Part shown: in pieces, positions 15,816 through 24,247 of the stretch
Numbering within the stretch: position 1 is the first letter of the stretch
Layout of the letters: every line of letters begins with the position of its first letter
DNA from: Armatimonadota bacterium
GTDB taxonomy: Bacteria; Armatimonadota; UBA10988
Assembly (NCBI GenBank): GCA_016235455.1
Contig: JACRKZ010000055.1
Coordinates: 1-56,618, forward strand
Length of the DNA: 56,618 nt
Direction: 5' to 3'
Made by a program: the position numbers and the translations under genes
The notes under the pieces: model-generated
Told to the model about the DNA's origin: nothing
What the model saw: the letters and a program-made list of their open reading frames with translations, nothing else
Databases searched by the model: none

Positions 15816-16853
15816 ATGGCGGACCAAACACCCATACTCGTACAGGATATCTATGCGCCGCTCGGATCGGCGTTTACCCCCTCCATGCTGACCGCGCGCT
15901 ACGCGCCGGGCGCGGGCTGGTACGGCAAGAGCATCGGCTCGCGCCGGCCCTTGCAGCTCGATCCCGCGACGGTGGGCCTGCACTATGGCCAGGCAGCGTT
16001 CGAAGGGCTCAAGGCCTATCGTCAGCCCGGCGGCGGGCTGGCGCTGTTCCGGCCGCTCGAGTATGCCAGGCGCCTCGCCGCGAGTTGTGAGCGCATGGCC
16101 ATCCCGCCGGTCGACCCGGCGACCATGGTCGAGTGGTGGCGCGAGTTCTGTGACCATGAGCAGGCCCATCTGCGGCCCGGCCCGGACTCGGCCATCTACC
16201 TGCGGCCGCTGATCATCGCCACCGACTGCGTGCTCGGCGCGCGCCCATCGCGCGAGTACTTGCTGTTGCTGCTGGCCGTCCATTCCACGCCGCTGGCCGA
16301 CTCGTCCAAGCACCATCTGGATGTGCTGGTCACCACCGAGTTTGTGCGCTCCTCGCCTGGCGGGCTGGGCTCGGCCAAGACGCCCGGCAACTACGGCGCC
16401 GCCATGCGCGCGCTGCAGGCCGCGCGCGAGGCCGGCTGCGACCAGGTGCTCTGGCTCGACGCCGGCCGCCGCCGGTGGATCGAGGAACTCGGCTCGATGA
16501 ACGTGGCCTTCGTCATCGACAACACCCTGGTCACACCGCAGACCGGCGACACCATCCTGGCCGGCGTCACGCGCGACAGCATCCTGACCATCGCCAGAGA
16601 GCACGGCATCGGCTGCGAGGAGCGGCCAGTGGCGCTGGAAGAGGTCACCGCGGCGATGAGCTGGAAGGGCCTGACCGAGGCCTTCGCCTGCTCGACGGGC
16701 GCGGGCTTGACGCAGATCGGCTCGCTGCTCATCGGTCAACAGCGGCTCACGCTGCCGGCCGAGACGCCCGTGGCCGACCGGCTGCGCCGACTGCTGTCGG
16801 AGCTGGCGCACGGCCGCGCCGACGATCCCTGGGGCTGGCGACTGCCGGTGTAG
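15816..16853 (+). CDS. ilvE: Branched-chain amino acid aminotransferase
   Basis: This 345-residue PLP enzyme of fold class IV transfers the amino group between glutamate and the 2-oxo acids of Leu, Ile and Val. Motifs seen: LHYGQAAFEGLKAYRQ near residues 50-65, IYLRPLI, the Schiff-base lysine K188 in GSAKTPGNYGAA, WIEELGSMNVAFV, and GVTRDSIL for cofactor phosphate binding. C-terminal DDPWGWRLPV is typical of the family. Length fits the longer bacterial/eukaryotic-type BCATs. It appears to be a single-gene unit between two hairpins, with its own promoter at 15725-15753. Confidence 0.93.
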   Translation: MADQTPILVQDIYAPLGSAFTPSMLTARYAPGAGWYGKSIGSRRPLQLDPATVGLHYGQAAFEGLKAYRQPGGGLALFRPLEYARRLAASCERMAIPPVDPATMVEWWREFCDHEQAHLRPGPDSAIYLRPLIIATDCVLGARPSREYLLLLLAVHSTPLADSSKHHLDVLVTTEFVRSSPGGLGSAKTPGNYGAAMRALQAAREAGCDQVLWLDAGRRRWIEELGSMNVAFVIDNTLVTPQTGDTILAGVTRDSILTIAREHGIGCEERPVALEEVTAAMSWKGLTEAFACSTGAGLTQIGSLLIGQQRLTLPAETPVADRLRRLLSELAHGRADDPWGWRLPV

Positions 16854-17026
16854 GGCGAGGCGCAGCGACCAGGCGTCGTCAGCGGGCCACCGTCGGCACG
16901 ACGCCAGCTACGATGGCTTTCATGCTATCGCCGATCCAGGGCAACCGCGCCTCTGACCGCGCGGGGTGCATGTCAGGTCTCTGAGCGGGCCGGCGCAGGG
17001 CCGCGGCCGCAGCAGCGATCGCGGCT

Positions 17027-17054
17027 CTGGCGTGGAGCGATCGCCCCACGCCAG
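17027..17054 (+). terminator. Hairpin candidate between ilvE and carA
   Basis: CTGGCGTGG (17027-17035) and CCACGCCAG (17046-17054) form a 9-bp perfect stem with a 10-base loop, about 170 bases after ilvE. No T-tract follows. The rest of the 282-bp gap 16854-17135 shows only the carA promoter. Confidence 0.35.
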
Positions 17055-17098
17055 GGCCGCCACATCGGGCTCCGCCCCACGCCACGCGCGCTGCTAAG

Positions 17099-17127
17099 TT
17101 GACCAGACCGGCCCTCGCCCTTAGAAT
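17099..17127 (+). promoter_or_regulatory. Sigma-70-type promoter of carA, predicted to give a leaderless mRNA
   Basis: TTGACC (17099-17104), a 17-base spacer and TAGAAT (17122-17127) match the consensus at 5 of 6 and 5 of 6 positions. The -10 element ends only 8 bases before the carA ATG, so the transcript should begin at or one or two bases before the start codon. No Shine-Dalgarno sequence is present. Confidence 0.7.
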
Positions 17128-17135
17128 GCCAGTGG

Positions 17136-18314
17136 ATGGCCAACAACAACATGAGTAGCAACGCGGTTCTGGTGCTGGAAGATGGCACGGTGTTCCGGGG
17201 CCATAGCTTTGGGGCACGAGGCGAGCGGGTCGCCGAGGTCTGCTTCAACACCTCGATGACGGGCTATCAGGAGATCATCACCGATCCCTCCTATCACGGG
17301 CAGATGGTCACCATGACCTACCCGATGATCGGCAACTACGGGGTCAACACTCCCGATCGCGAGAGCCTCCGGCCGCGCGTGGGCGGCTTCATCGTCAAGG
17401 AAGTGGCTCCGCTGCACAGCAACCACCGCGCCGAGATGAGCCTGCCCGACTACCTGGTTGAGGCCGGCGTCGTGGCCATCCAGGGCATCGACACCCGTGA
17501 GTTGACGCGACGCCTGCGCGTCGACGGCGCCATGATGGGCATCCTTTCCAGTGAGGACGACGATGCCGACAGCCTGCTGGCCAAGCTCCATGCCGCACCG
17601 GCCTACGTCGGCGTCGACATGGTCCGCCACGTGACCACCGAGCAGCCTTACGCCTGGACCGGCGACGACCATCGCCCGCAGGCGCCGGTCGGCGACGATG
17701 GTCAGCTCTCGCTGTTCGAGGGCGTGCCGGCCGAGGGCCAGGCCCGCTATCATGTGGTCTGTCTCGATTGCGGCCTGAAGTTCAACAGCCTGCGCGAGCT
17801 GGCGGCGCGCGACTGCCGCGTGACGGTCGTGCCGGCAAGCACCAGCGCCGAGCAGATCCTCGCCCTGCGGCCCGACGGCGTGTACCTGAGCAATGGTCCC
17901 GGCGACCCCGAGCCGCTGACCTACATTCATGAAACCGTGCGCGGGCTGATGGCCGCCGAGCTGCCGTTGTTCGGCATCTGCCTCGGCCACCAGATGCTGA
18001 CCTTCGCCGCCGGCGGACGCACCTTCAAGCTCAAGTTTGGGCATCGCGGAGGAAACCAGCCGGTGATGGACAACGAGACCGGCAAGGTCGAGATCACCTC
18101 GCAGAACCACGGGTTCGCGGTGGATCCCGACTCGCTGGCGGGGTCCGGCATGGTCATCACCCACCTGAACCTCAACGACGGTACCGTCGAAGGCATGCGC
18201 CACGAGCGCCTGCCGGTGTTCAGTGTCCAGTACCATCCCGAGGCGAGCCCCGGCCCGCACGATGCCAACTACCTGTTCGGCCGGTTCATCGATGCGATGG
18301 CCGCGCGTCGCTGA
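17136..18314 (+). CDS. carA: Carbamoyl-phosphate synthase small (glutaminase) subunit
   Basis: The 392-residue protein has the CarA N-terminal domain (NAVLVLEDGTVFRGHSFG, FNTSMTGYQEIITDPSY, ...GIDTRELTRRLR) and a C-terminal class I glutamine amidotransferase domain. The nucleophile is C282 in LFGICLGHQML, and the His-Glu pair is in VQYHPEASPGP. It hydrolyses glutamine and channels ammonia to CarB for arginine and pyrimidine synthesis. carB does not follow; the next gene encodes an unrelated membrane protein. The ATG at 17136 directly follows a strong promoter; an alternative in-frame ATG at 17151 has no ribosome site either. About 27 residues (NGPGDPEP onward) precede the amidotransferase nucleophile, as usual. 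Confidence 0.95.
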   Translation: MANNNMSSNAVLVLEDGTVFRGHSFGARGERVAEVCFNTSMTGYQEIITDPSYHGQMVTMTYPMIGNYGVNTPDRESLRPRVGGFIVKEVAPLHSNHRAEMSLPDYLVEAGVVAIQGIDTRELTRRLRVDGAMMGILSSEDDDADSLLAKLHAAPAYVGVDMVRHVTTEQPYAWTGDDHRPQAPVGDDGQLSLFEGVPAEGQARYHVVCLDCGLKFNSLRELAARDCRVTVVPASTSAEQILALRPDGVYLSNGPGDPEPLTYIHETVRGLMAAELPLFGICLGHQMLTFAAGGRTFKLKFGHRGGNQPVMDNETGKVEITSQNHGFAVDPDSLAGSGMVITHLNLNDGTVEGMRHERLPVFSVQYHPEASPGPHDANYLFGRFIDAMAARR

Positions 18315-18383
18315 GGCAGCCGCCCTGAGGCGGTCAGCCCAGCGAGCCCGCGCGGACGTTGCCGGCCGGGAAAGTGCGTAAGC

Positions 18384-19313
18384 ATGGGCGGCTCAGTCTT
18401 GTATGCGGTGCTGCTGGTGCTGGCCGGTCAGGCCATCAGCGCTTTCGTCGTCATGCGCAGCCTGCGTGACCGTGACGACCTGGGCGGCGTGGCGCGCCTC
18501 ATCCCCACCGCGATGGCCTTCCTCCTGCCCATTGTCGGGCCGATCATCGCCGGCCGCCTGGTCGGTGCCGGGCTCCGGCCGGCGCTCGTCTCCACCACCG
18601 GCGTGGCGGTCGCCTTGGGCTTCTATGTCCTGGCCAGCACCAGCGGCGCGCCGCCCGCGCCGGCCGGCGACCCCACGGGCGGCACGGGCATGCCCGGCCA
18701 GCGGGTCGACCAGGCCAAGGCCGAGCCGGCGGCCAAGGCCGAGCCAGCGCCGGCCAAACCGGCCGCCGCGCCCAAGTCATCGCCGGTCGCCGCGCCGGCG
18801 CCGCAGCCGGCGGTCAAGCCGGTGGCTGTCGCGAAGCCGGCAACCAAGCCCCCAACGCCCACCAGGCCGGCCGCCGCCGCCAAGCCCCAGACGCCCGCCG
18901 CGCCGACGACCGAAGGCGGCGAGCAGCCGGCGGACGTGGCGCCGGGCATGGCGGCGCAGCATACCCTGTCGGTGAGCCTCAATACGGCCGCGACATACGA
19001 GACACGGCTGGCCTCCGGCCCTTGTGCTGGCGGATGGCTCAACTTCGCCGCGGCGTTCATGTCGCCGCCGAGCACGGGCACGGGCACGCCAGTGCGCCAT
19101 TTCTACCTGGGCGGCTTCGTGCGGAACTACGATCTGCTCACCGTCGACCGCTTCGCACCGCTGCCCGTGGATGACAGCGACCTGCGCCCGGGCAAGGTGA
19201 TCGCCATGGCCACGCGCCGCGGCGCCTACCGCGCCAATCTGCGCGTCGACAAGGTCACGCGCGACGACAAGGGCGCCGTGCAGACGGTCGACCTGCTGGT
19301 CACCATCAACTAG
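18384..19313 (+). CDS. Membrane protein with Pro/Ala/Lys-rich linker, unknown function
   Basis: The 309-residue protein has two or three N-terminal membrane helices (residues about 4-20, 36-60 and 68-90). A low-complexity linker of roughly 100 residues rich in Ala, Pro and Lys follows (about 95-195). It ends in a compact C-terminal domain of about 110 residues with a beta-rich pattern (HTLSVSLNTAATYETRL... HFYLGGFVRNYDLL... AYRANLRVDKVTRD). I recognise no family. It sits nine bases upstream of rodA and 69 bp after carA. The linker length would let the C-terminal domain reach well into the envelope, so a link to cell-wall synthesis is possible but unproven. Confidence 0.7.
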   Translation: MGGSVLYAVLLVLAGQAISAFVVMRSLRDRDDLGGVARLIPTAMAFLLPIVGPIIAGRLVGAGLRPALVSTTGVAVALGFYVLASTSGAPPAPAGDPTGGTGMPGQRVDQAKAEPAAKAEPAPAKPAAAPKSSPVAAPAPQPAVKPVAVAKPATKPPTPTRPAAAAKPQTPAAPTTEGGEQPADVAPGMAAQHTLSVSLNTAATYETRLASGPCAGGWLNFAAAFMSPPSTGTGTPVRHFYLGGFVRNYDLLTVDRFAPLPVDDSDLRPGKVIAMATRRGAYRANLRVDKVTRDDKGAVQTVDLLVTIN

Positions 19314-19322
19314 AAGGCGGTC

Positions 19323-20429
19323 GTGGCTCGTTCCCTGGTCATCTTTGATTGGCGCCGCGTCGACTGGCTGCTGCTTATCTGCGTGCTGCTGTTGGTGGCC
19401 ATGGCGCTGCCCACGGTGTACAGCGCGGGGCTGGTCGGAGACAACACCGCCGCTGCCTGGGCGCTGGTCAAGCGCCAGGCCCTGTGGCTGCTGGTCGGGC
19501 TTGGCGCGCTGGCGCTGGTCAACAGCCTCGACTACCATCACTACGCGCATCTGGCGCGCTGGCTGCTCGGCGCGGCTCTGCTGCTGTTGGTGGCCGTGCT
19601 CATCTTCGGCACCGAGATCAACGGCGCCAAGGCCTGGTTCCGCTTCGGTCCCGTGGCCCTGCAGCCGTCGGAACTGGCCAAGATCGCCACGCTGCTGACG
19701 CTGGCCGACTTCCTCGGCGGCCGCGGGCAGGGCCCGCTGTCGGGCGCCGACATTCTGCACAGCGGCGGCATCCTGGCGCTGCCGATCTGCCTGATCATGC
19801 TCCAGCCCGACCTGGGCACTTCGCTCACCTTCATCGCCATGTGGCTGGCCATGCTGGCCTGGGCCGGCGCCCGCGCACGCCATCTGGCCGCCATCGTGCT
19901 GGCCGGATTGCTGTTGTTCGCGCTCATGTGGCACTTCGGTGTGCTGGCCGACTACCAGAAGAACCGCATCACCGTGCTGTTCAACCCCGGCGTCGACCCG
20001 CGCGGCGTGGGCTACAACATGACCCAGTCGCTCATCGCCGTGGGCTCGGGCGGGCTGACCGGCCAGGGCTGGCTGCAGGGCACGCAGACTCATCTGCGCT
20101 TCCTGCCTGAGGGCCAGACCGACTTCATCTTCGCCGTCTTCTGTGAGGAGTGGGGCCTGCTCGGCGCGGCGGCGCTGCTGGGCTGCTACCTGGGCCTGTT
20201 CTGGCGCATCTGGGGCACGCTGTGCAGCGCCGACAGCGAGTTCGGGCGGCTGCTGGTGACCGGCTGCGGCGCCGTCCTGCTCTTCCACGTGCTGCTCAAT
20301 GTCGGCATGGTGGTCGGGCTGGTTCCCATTACCGGCCTGCCGCTGCCGTTCGTCAGCTACGGCGGCAGCAACCTGCTGACGTCGTTGGTCCTGGTCGGCA
20401 TCGTCATCAATGTCGGCCTGCGCCGCTAG
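19323..20429 (+). CDS. rodA: RodA/FtsW-family SEDS peptidoglycan polymerase
   Basis: This 368-residue integral membrane protein has about ten helices. SEDS signatures visible are INGAKAWFRFGPVALQPSELAK, LIMLQPDLGTSL, VDPRGVGYNMTQSLIAVGSGGLTGQGWLQG, LPEGQTDFIFAVFCEEWGLLGA and ITGLPLPFVSYGGSNLL. The GTQTHLRFLPEGQTDFIF segment is the RodA rather than FtsW type. It polymerises glycan strands together with a class B PBP in the elongation complex. It starts with GTG at 19323, preceded by AAGGCG. No penicillin-binding protein or mreBCD gene is adjacent in the window. Confidence 0.92.
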   Translation: MARSLVIFDWRRVDWLLLICVLLLVAMALPTVYSAGLVGDNTAAAWALVKRQALWLLVGLGALALVNSLDYHHYAHLARWLLGAALLLLVAVLIFGTEINGAKAWFRFGPVALQPSELAKIATLLTLADFLGGRGQGPLSGADILHSGGILALPICLIMLQPDLGTSLTFIAMWLAMLAWAGARARHLAAIVLAGLLLFALMWHFGVLADYQKNRITVLFNPGVDPRGVGYNMTQSLIAVGSGGLTGQGWLQGTQTHLRFLPEGQTDFIFAVFCEEWGLLGAAALLGCYLGLFWRIWGTLCSADSEFGRLLVTGCGAVLLFHVLLNVGMVVGLVPITGLPLPFVSYGGSNLLTSLVLVGIVINVGLRR

Positions 20430-20442
20430 ACTGGAGTCCGCT

Positions 20443-20976
20443 GTGTGGTACTGCGATGTGGCTCCCGGCCATCCGTGGCACGGACCCTATCACGAGTTCG
20501 AGTACGGCTTCCCGCGGACCGAGGACGACGTGCTCTTTGAGCGACTGGCGCTGGAGATCATGCAGGCGGGGCTGACCTGGGAGCTGATCCTCAAACGGCG
20601 CGAGGGCCTGCGGCTGGCCTTCGAGGGTTTCCACACCGAGACCGTGGCCGCCTACGGCGAGGCGGACCGCGCGCGCCTGCTGGCCGATGCGCGCATCATC
20701 CGCAACCGCCTCAAAGTCGACGCACTGATCGAGAACGCGCGTCGCATCCTCGCGTTGCGCGAGGAGTTCGGGTCGTTCCACGGCTGGCTGGCCGCCCACC
20801 ATCCGCTGTCGTTGCCCGAATGGGTCAAGCTGTTCCGCCGCACCTTCCGGTTCTGCGGGCCGGAAGTGGTCAACGAGTTCCTCATGAGCCTGGGCTGGCT
20901 GCCCGGCGCCCACAGCGAGGCGTGCCCGGTGCATGCCCGCATTCTGGCCTTACAGCCCCCCTGGAGCATCACATGA
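20443..20976 (+). CDS. tag: DNA-3-methyladenine glycosylase I
   Basis: The 177-residue enzyme removes 3-methyladenine from alkylated DNA. It matches the Tag layout: N-terminal WYCDVAPGHPW with the zinc-ligand Cys at position 4, YHEFEYGFP with the zinc-ligand His, and IMQAGLTWELILKRREG with the catalytic-region Glu just before it. ADARIIRNRLKVDALIENAR, FRFCGPEVVNEFLMSLG and a C-terminal His/Cys segment (GAHSEACPVH) complete it. The start is the GTG at 20443, with GGAG 7 bases upstream. It is 13 bp after rodA and overlaps the DinB-like gene by four bases. Confidence 0.88.
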   Translation: MWYCDVAPGHPWHGPYHEFEYGFPRTEDDVLFERLALEIMQAGLTWELILKRREGLRLAFEGFHTETVAAYGEADRARLLADARIIRNRLKVDALIENARRILALREEFGSFHGWLAAHHPLSLPEWVKLFRRTFRFCGPEVVNEFLMSLGWLPGAHSEACPVHARILALQPPWSIT

Positions 20977-21428
20977 CCGCTGTGCTGGCCCGACTCTACG
21001 ACCATCTGGCCTGGGCCGACGAGCAGGTGCTCGGCGCACTGGACGACAGCCACGAGCAGCCGGCCGAGGCTCGCCGGATGCTGGCCCACCTGGTGGCCGC
21101 CGAGCACATCTGGCTGGCTCGACTGTCGGGCCGGCCGGCCGACATGGCGGTCTGGCCGCAACTCGACGTCGCCGAGTGTCGCCGACTCTCCGCGGCCACG
21201 GTCGTCGGCTACCGTGAACTCGTCGCCCGACTCGACGAAGCACAACTGGCCACGGTGGTGGACTATCAGACCACGCGAGGCGACCCGATGAGCACCGCGC
21301 TGGGCGATATCCTGCTGCATGTGGCGCTCCATGGCGCCTATCACCGCGGGCAGATCGCCGCTCTCTTGCGGGCAGCGGACCAGCCGCCGCCGAGTACGGA
21401 CTTCATCGCCTTCACGCGGCTGGGTTGA
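20973..21428 (+). CDS. DinB/YfiT-family four-helix protein
   Basis: The 151-residue protein has the DinB pattern: LARLYDHLAWADEQVL at the N-terminus, MLAHLVAAEHIWLARL in the second helix, and LGDILLHVALHGAYHRGQIAALLR in the fourth. The three histidines at these places (H46-type, H128-type, H132-type) form the usual metal triad. Family members are metal-dependent thiol S-transferases or of unknown role, and are often induced by DNA damage in Bacillus. Its ATG overlaps the tag stop, so coupling with a DNA-repair gene is direct. Confidence 0.82.
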   Translation: MTAVLARLYDHLAWADEQVLGALDDSHEQPAEARRMLAHLVAAEHIWLARLSGRPADMAVWPQLDVAECRRLSAATVVGYRELVARLDEAQLATVVDYQTTRGDPMSTALGDILLHVALHGAYHRGQIAALLRAADQPPPSTDFIAFTRLG

Positions 21429-21492
21429 CAAGCGCGCCGCGGGGCCGAAAATGAGCTAAGGTGGGTGACCGGCACTCGCTCAAGGAATCTGT

Positions 21493-22332
21493 GTGAACCA
21501 AGGCAGCACGGCAACCATCAGAACCGCCCGGTGGGCGGTCGCAGGGCTCGCGCTCGGGCTTTGCCTGGGTCTCGGGGGCTGCCGGCAGTCGGCGCAACAC
21601 GCCGTCGAGCCCACGCCCGAGCCGATGGCCAGTGCACAACGCCCGGTGGGGCTGTGGCAACAGGTCGCCCAACCGGTGGCCAAGATCCGCGCCGAGACCA
21701 AGCTGGAGATGGCCCGCGGCGTGGACCAATCCAAGTTCATGCGGGGCGACCGGCGCAAGCGCGAGATCTGTCTGACCTTCGACGACGGCCCGCACCCCGG
21801 CAAGACCGAGCGGCTGCTGCAGGTGCTGCGCGACGAGAGCGTGAAGGCCACGTTCTTCGTGGTGGGCGAGATGGCGGAGAAGTACCCGCATCTCGTACGT
21901 GCCGAGTCGCTCGACGGTCACGAGATCGGCAGCCACACCTTCCACCACGTCAACATGACCAAGGTCACGCCGTCAGTGCTGCGGCAGGAGCTCACTCAGA
22001 CCGACCTCGTGCTGCGTCACATCCTGGGCCACGGCGGCGAACTGCTGCGGCCGCCGGGCGGGCAGTACGACTCGCGGACCATCGATATGGCCCGATCCGT
22101 GGGCTACACGACGGTGTTGTGGACCGATGACCCCGGCGACTACGACCCCAAGATCGGCGCCGACCTCATCCTGCAGCGGCTGATCCGCGATGCCTCGCCG
22201 GGCGGCATCATCCTGTTGCACGACGGACCGGAGACGACCATGGCCATCTTGCCGCGCCTGATCCGCTACCTGCGCGCCCAAGGCTACACGTTCGTCACCT
22301 GCGGCCAGCTCATGCGCAACTCCCGACCCTAG
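21493..22332 (+). CDS. Polysaccharide deacetylase (NodB fold) lipoprotein
   Basis: The 279-residue protein has a lipoprotein signal ending GLCLGLGGC, so the cysteine near residue 30 would be lipidated. A NodB domain follows: CLTFDDGPHPGKT (catalytic and metal Asp), HEIGSHTFHHVN (metal His pair), RPPGGQYD, WTDDPGDYD and IILLHDGPETT. Such enzymes remove N- or O-acetyl groups from peptidoglycan or exopolysaccharide. GTG start at 21493 with AAGGAA upstream. Its stop codon shares the four bases CTAG with the stop of the convergent M24 gene. Confidence 0.9.
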   Translation: MNQGSTATIRTARWAVAGLALGLCLGLGGCRQSAQHAVEPTPEPMASAQRPVGLWQQVAQPVAKIRAETKLEMARGVDQSKFMRGDRRKREICLTFDDGPHPGKTERLLQVLRDESVKATFFVVGEMAEKYPHLVRAESLDGHEIGSHTFHHVNMTKVTPSVLRQELTQTDLVLRHILGHGGELLRPPGGQYDSRTIDMARSVGYTTVLWTDDPGDYDPKIGADLILQRLIRDASPGGIILLHDGPETTMAILPRLIRYLRAQGYTFVTCGQLMRNSRP

Positions 22333-23461
22333 ACGAGGTGGAAAGCCTCCTGCCGCCCGTCGACCAGGCGGCAGACGCCACCAGTGAAGACGACGTCCTC
22401 CTCCAGCGGCAGCGTGGCCACCTGGCCGTCCCACTCGTCGAGCGGGTCCGACACACATAGCTCCATGGTGAAGGCCATACCCTCGCCGAGCCGTACGTCG
22501 CCCCGACCGGGCACGCCATGCTGCTGCCACGGCAGGCCGATCAGCGGACCGGGCTCGTGCAGGCAATGGCCCAGCGAGTGGGAGTAGACCTTCGGCCCCG
22601 GCACGCCTTCGGCCGCGGCGCGCGCCAGAATGCGCGCCAGCAGCTCGTCGCCACTTAGCCCGGCGGTGAACTCGGCGCGGTAGATGTCCTGCAGGCGGTG
22701 CGCCTCATCGAGTAGTCGGCGCCAGCCGACGGGCGCGTCGCTCTCGCCCGGGCGCCGCACATAGGCCACCTGCTGATGGTGCGGAAGAACGGCCGGAATG
22801 ACAGGTCGAGACCGAGGTCGACCGCGGTCTGCCAGTAGTGCCACTCCAGATCCTCGGTGGAGGTGACGCCGGGCTTGATGACCTCGGCGCTCAAACAGTG
22901 TGCCAAGATGCCGTGGGCCAGCGCGCCGACGGTCTCAAAGGCGGCGATCTGCGTGCCGGTCAGCGTGGCCAGCCAGTGGGTCACCAGCGGCTCGGCCGAC
23001 ACCAAGCGGCCGGCCAACTCCGCGCCGACGGCGGCACGCAACTGCTCATGGAGGTTGTACGTGAGCCCGCCGGCCGCCCACTGCACGGCGCCGATGTTCA
23101 GGCCGATGCGCCGCGGCTGACGTTCGTCCAGCCATTGGGCCAGCAGCATCCATTGCTCGGCGCTGTCGCGGCCTTGCCAGGGCTGGTCATACACGCCGCC
23201 GGTGTTGGTCATGCCGAAGCTGACGCGTTCCACCCGGCCGCCGTGGTTGAAGAAGGCGAGGATCTGCAGGATTGGGCACCAGGCGTCCGGCGGCATCAGC
23301 GTGCGGAAGACTGGGTCCTCGTTGTCCTCCTGACAGAGCACCAGCCAGCAATCGAGGTCGGCAGCCTGCATGGCGTGCGGCAGCAGGCTATCAAGCCGTT
23401 CGGTAATCGAGTCTCTGAGCCAGGCCATACGCTGGCGAATGGGCAGGACTTCAACGGACAT
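22329..23461 (-). pseudogene. M24 metallopeptidase (Xaa-Pro aminopeptidase-like), broken by internal deletion
   Basis: Two reading frames together spell one M24 protein. The first (start ATG 23461, GGAGG upstream) covers the N-terminal creatinase-like domain and runs to TSTEDLEWHYWQTAVDLGLDLSFRPFFRTI near 22775. The second, in another frame, continues QQVAYVRRPGESDAP and carries SHSLGHCLHEPGP, GMAFTMELCV and LEEDVVFTGG to the stop at 22329. In intact relatives I would expect about 25-30 residues at the junction, with GDLLHCDxG and TDTQ supplying two metal-binding aspartates. These are missing and the frame shifts. Metal ligands His and Glu of the C-terminal half remain. It looks like a deletion pseudogene; an assembly error is the alternative. 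Confidence 0.75.
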
Positions 23462-23565
23462 GAGGGGCCCCTCCAACGCTGGCCATTGTGCCATCGTCGG
23501 CAGAGGCGTGTCCAGCCGGCCAGGGCCCCGCTGGCGATCGGCGCGACCCGCCCGACGCCCGGCGA

Positions 23566-23597
23566 GTCCAGCACATGGACAGGGCCATGTGCTGGAC
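23566..23597 (-). terminator. 13-bp hairpin downstream of the collagen-like gene
   Basis: GTCCAGCACATGG (23566-23578) and CCATGTGCTGGAC (23585-23597) are perfect inverted copies with a 6-base loop. It is 77 bases after the stop at 23674 and upstream of the M24 gene. No T-run follows on the minus strand. The rest of the 212-bp gap 23462-23673 shows nothing recognisable. Confidence 0.4.
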
Positions 23598-23673
23598 CGT
23601 GTGCACCCTACCGCGCCATGACCGGGTACTGCCAGAGGGCTGTCGGCGGGCTCCTGCTAGATCGATGTCGCAC

Positions 23674-24144
23674 TCACTTGGGCGAGTCGGATGAGCCGCT
23701 CGTGGGCACGTTCGTGGCGTCCTTGCCCGTGGTGCCGGTGAGGCCCGGCTTGCCCGGATCCCCGGTTGGGCCTTCAGGCCCAGGCTTGCCGGGCGCGCCC
23801 TGCGGACCCGGCGCGCCGGCCTCGCCAGTGGGACCGGTCCGGCCGTACTGCGTGGCCGCGCCGCTCATGCCGGTGTCACCGGTGCGCCCCGGAGATCCCG
23901 CGGGACCCGCCGGGCCTGGAACGGGCACGGGCACGTAGGTGGTCGGGCCGACGGGGGTCGGGGCAACCGGGGCCGGGGTCGTGACGATGGTGGTGGTGGC
24001 TGGCGTGCTGCCAAGCCAGTACACGATCCCGATGCCGCCGCCGACGAAGACGAGCAACGCCAGCCCCACGAGGAGCGCCATGTTGATGTTGTCGCCGGAT
24101 CGGTCTCTGATTACATTCACGTCGCGCGGTAGGTAGGTCGGCAT
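23674..24144 (-). CDS. Membrane-anchored collagen-like Gly-X-Y repeat protein
   Basis: The 156-residue protein has a short polar N-terminus (PTYLPRDVNVIRDRSGDN) and one membrane helix (MALLVGLALLVFVGGGIGIVYWL). A Thr/Pro/Val spacer leads into some 20 Gly-X-Y triplets (GPAGPAGSPGRTGDTG ... GPQGAPGKPGPEGPTGDPG), broken once by AATQY. It ends in a Ser-rich tail. The repeats should form a trimeric collagen-like stalk outside the membrane. AAGGAGG lies 8 bases before the ATG at 24144. It follows a second small anchored protein gene on the same strand. Functions of bacterial collagen-like proteins include adhesion and spore or surface structure; here the role is unknown. Confidence 0.8.
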   Translation of the reverse strand: MPTYLPRDVNVIRDRSGDNINMALLVGLALLVFVGGGIGIVYWLGSTPATTTIVTTPAPVAPTPVGPTTYVPVPVPGPAGPAGSPGRTGDTGMSGAATQYGRTGPTGEAGAPGPQGAPGKPGPEGPTGDPGKPGLTGTTGKDATNVPTSGSSDSPK

Positions 24145-24247
24145 TGTGGTGCCCTCCTTGTTCATCGTGGCTCGGCCTGACGGTGTCGGCCATTGCGGAT
24201 ACCCACCACTCGTCGGCGCGGAAGGCTGTAGGTGCGGCGGGAATGGA

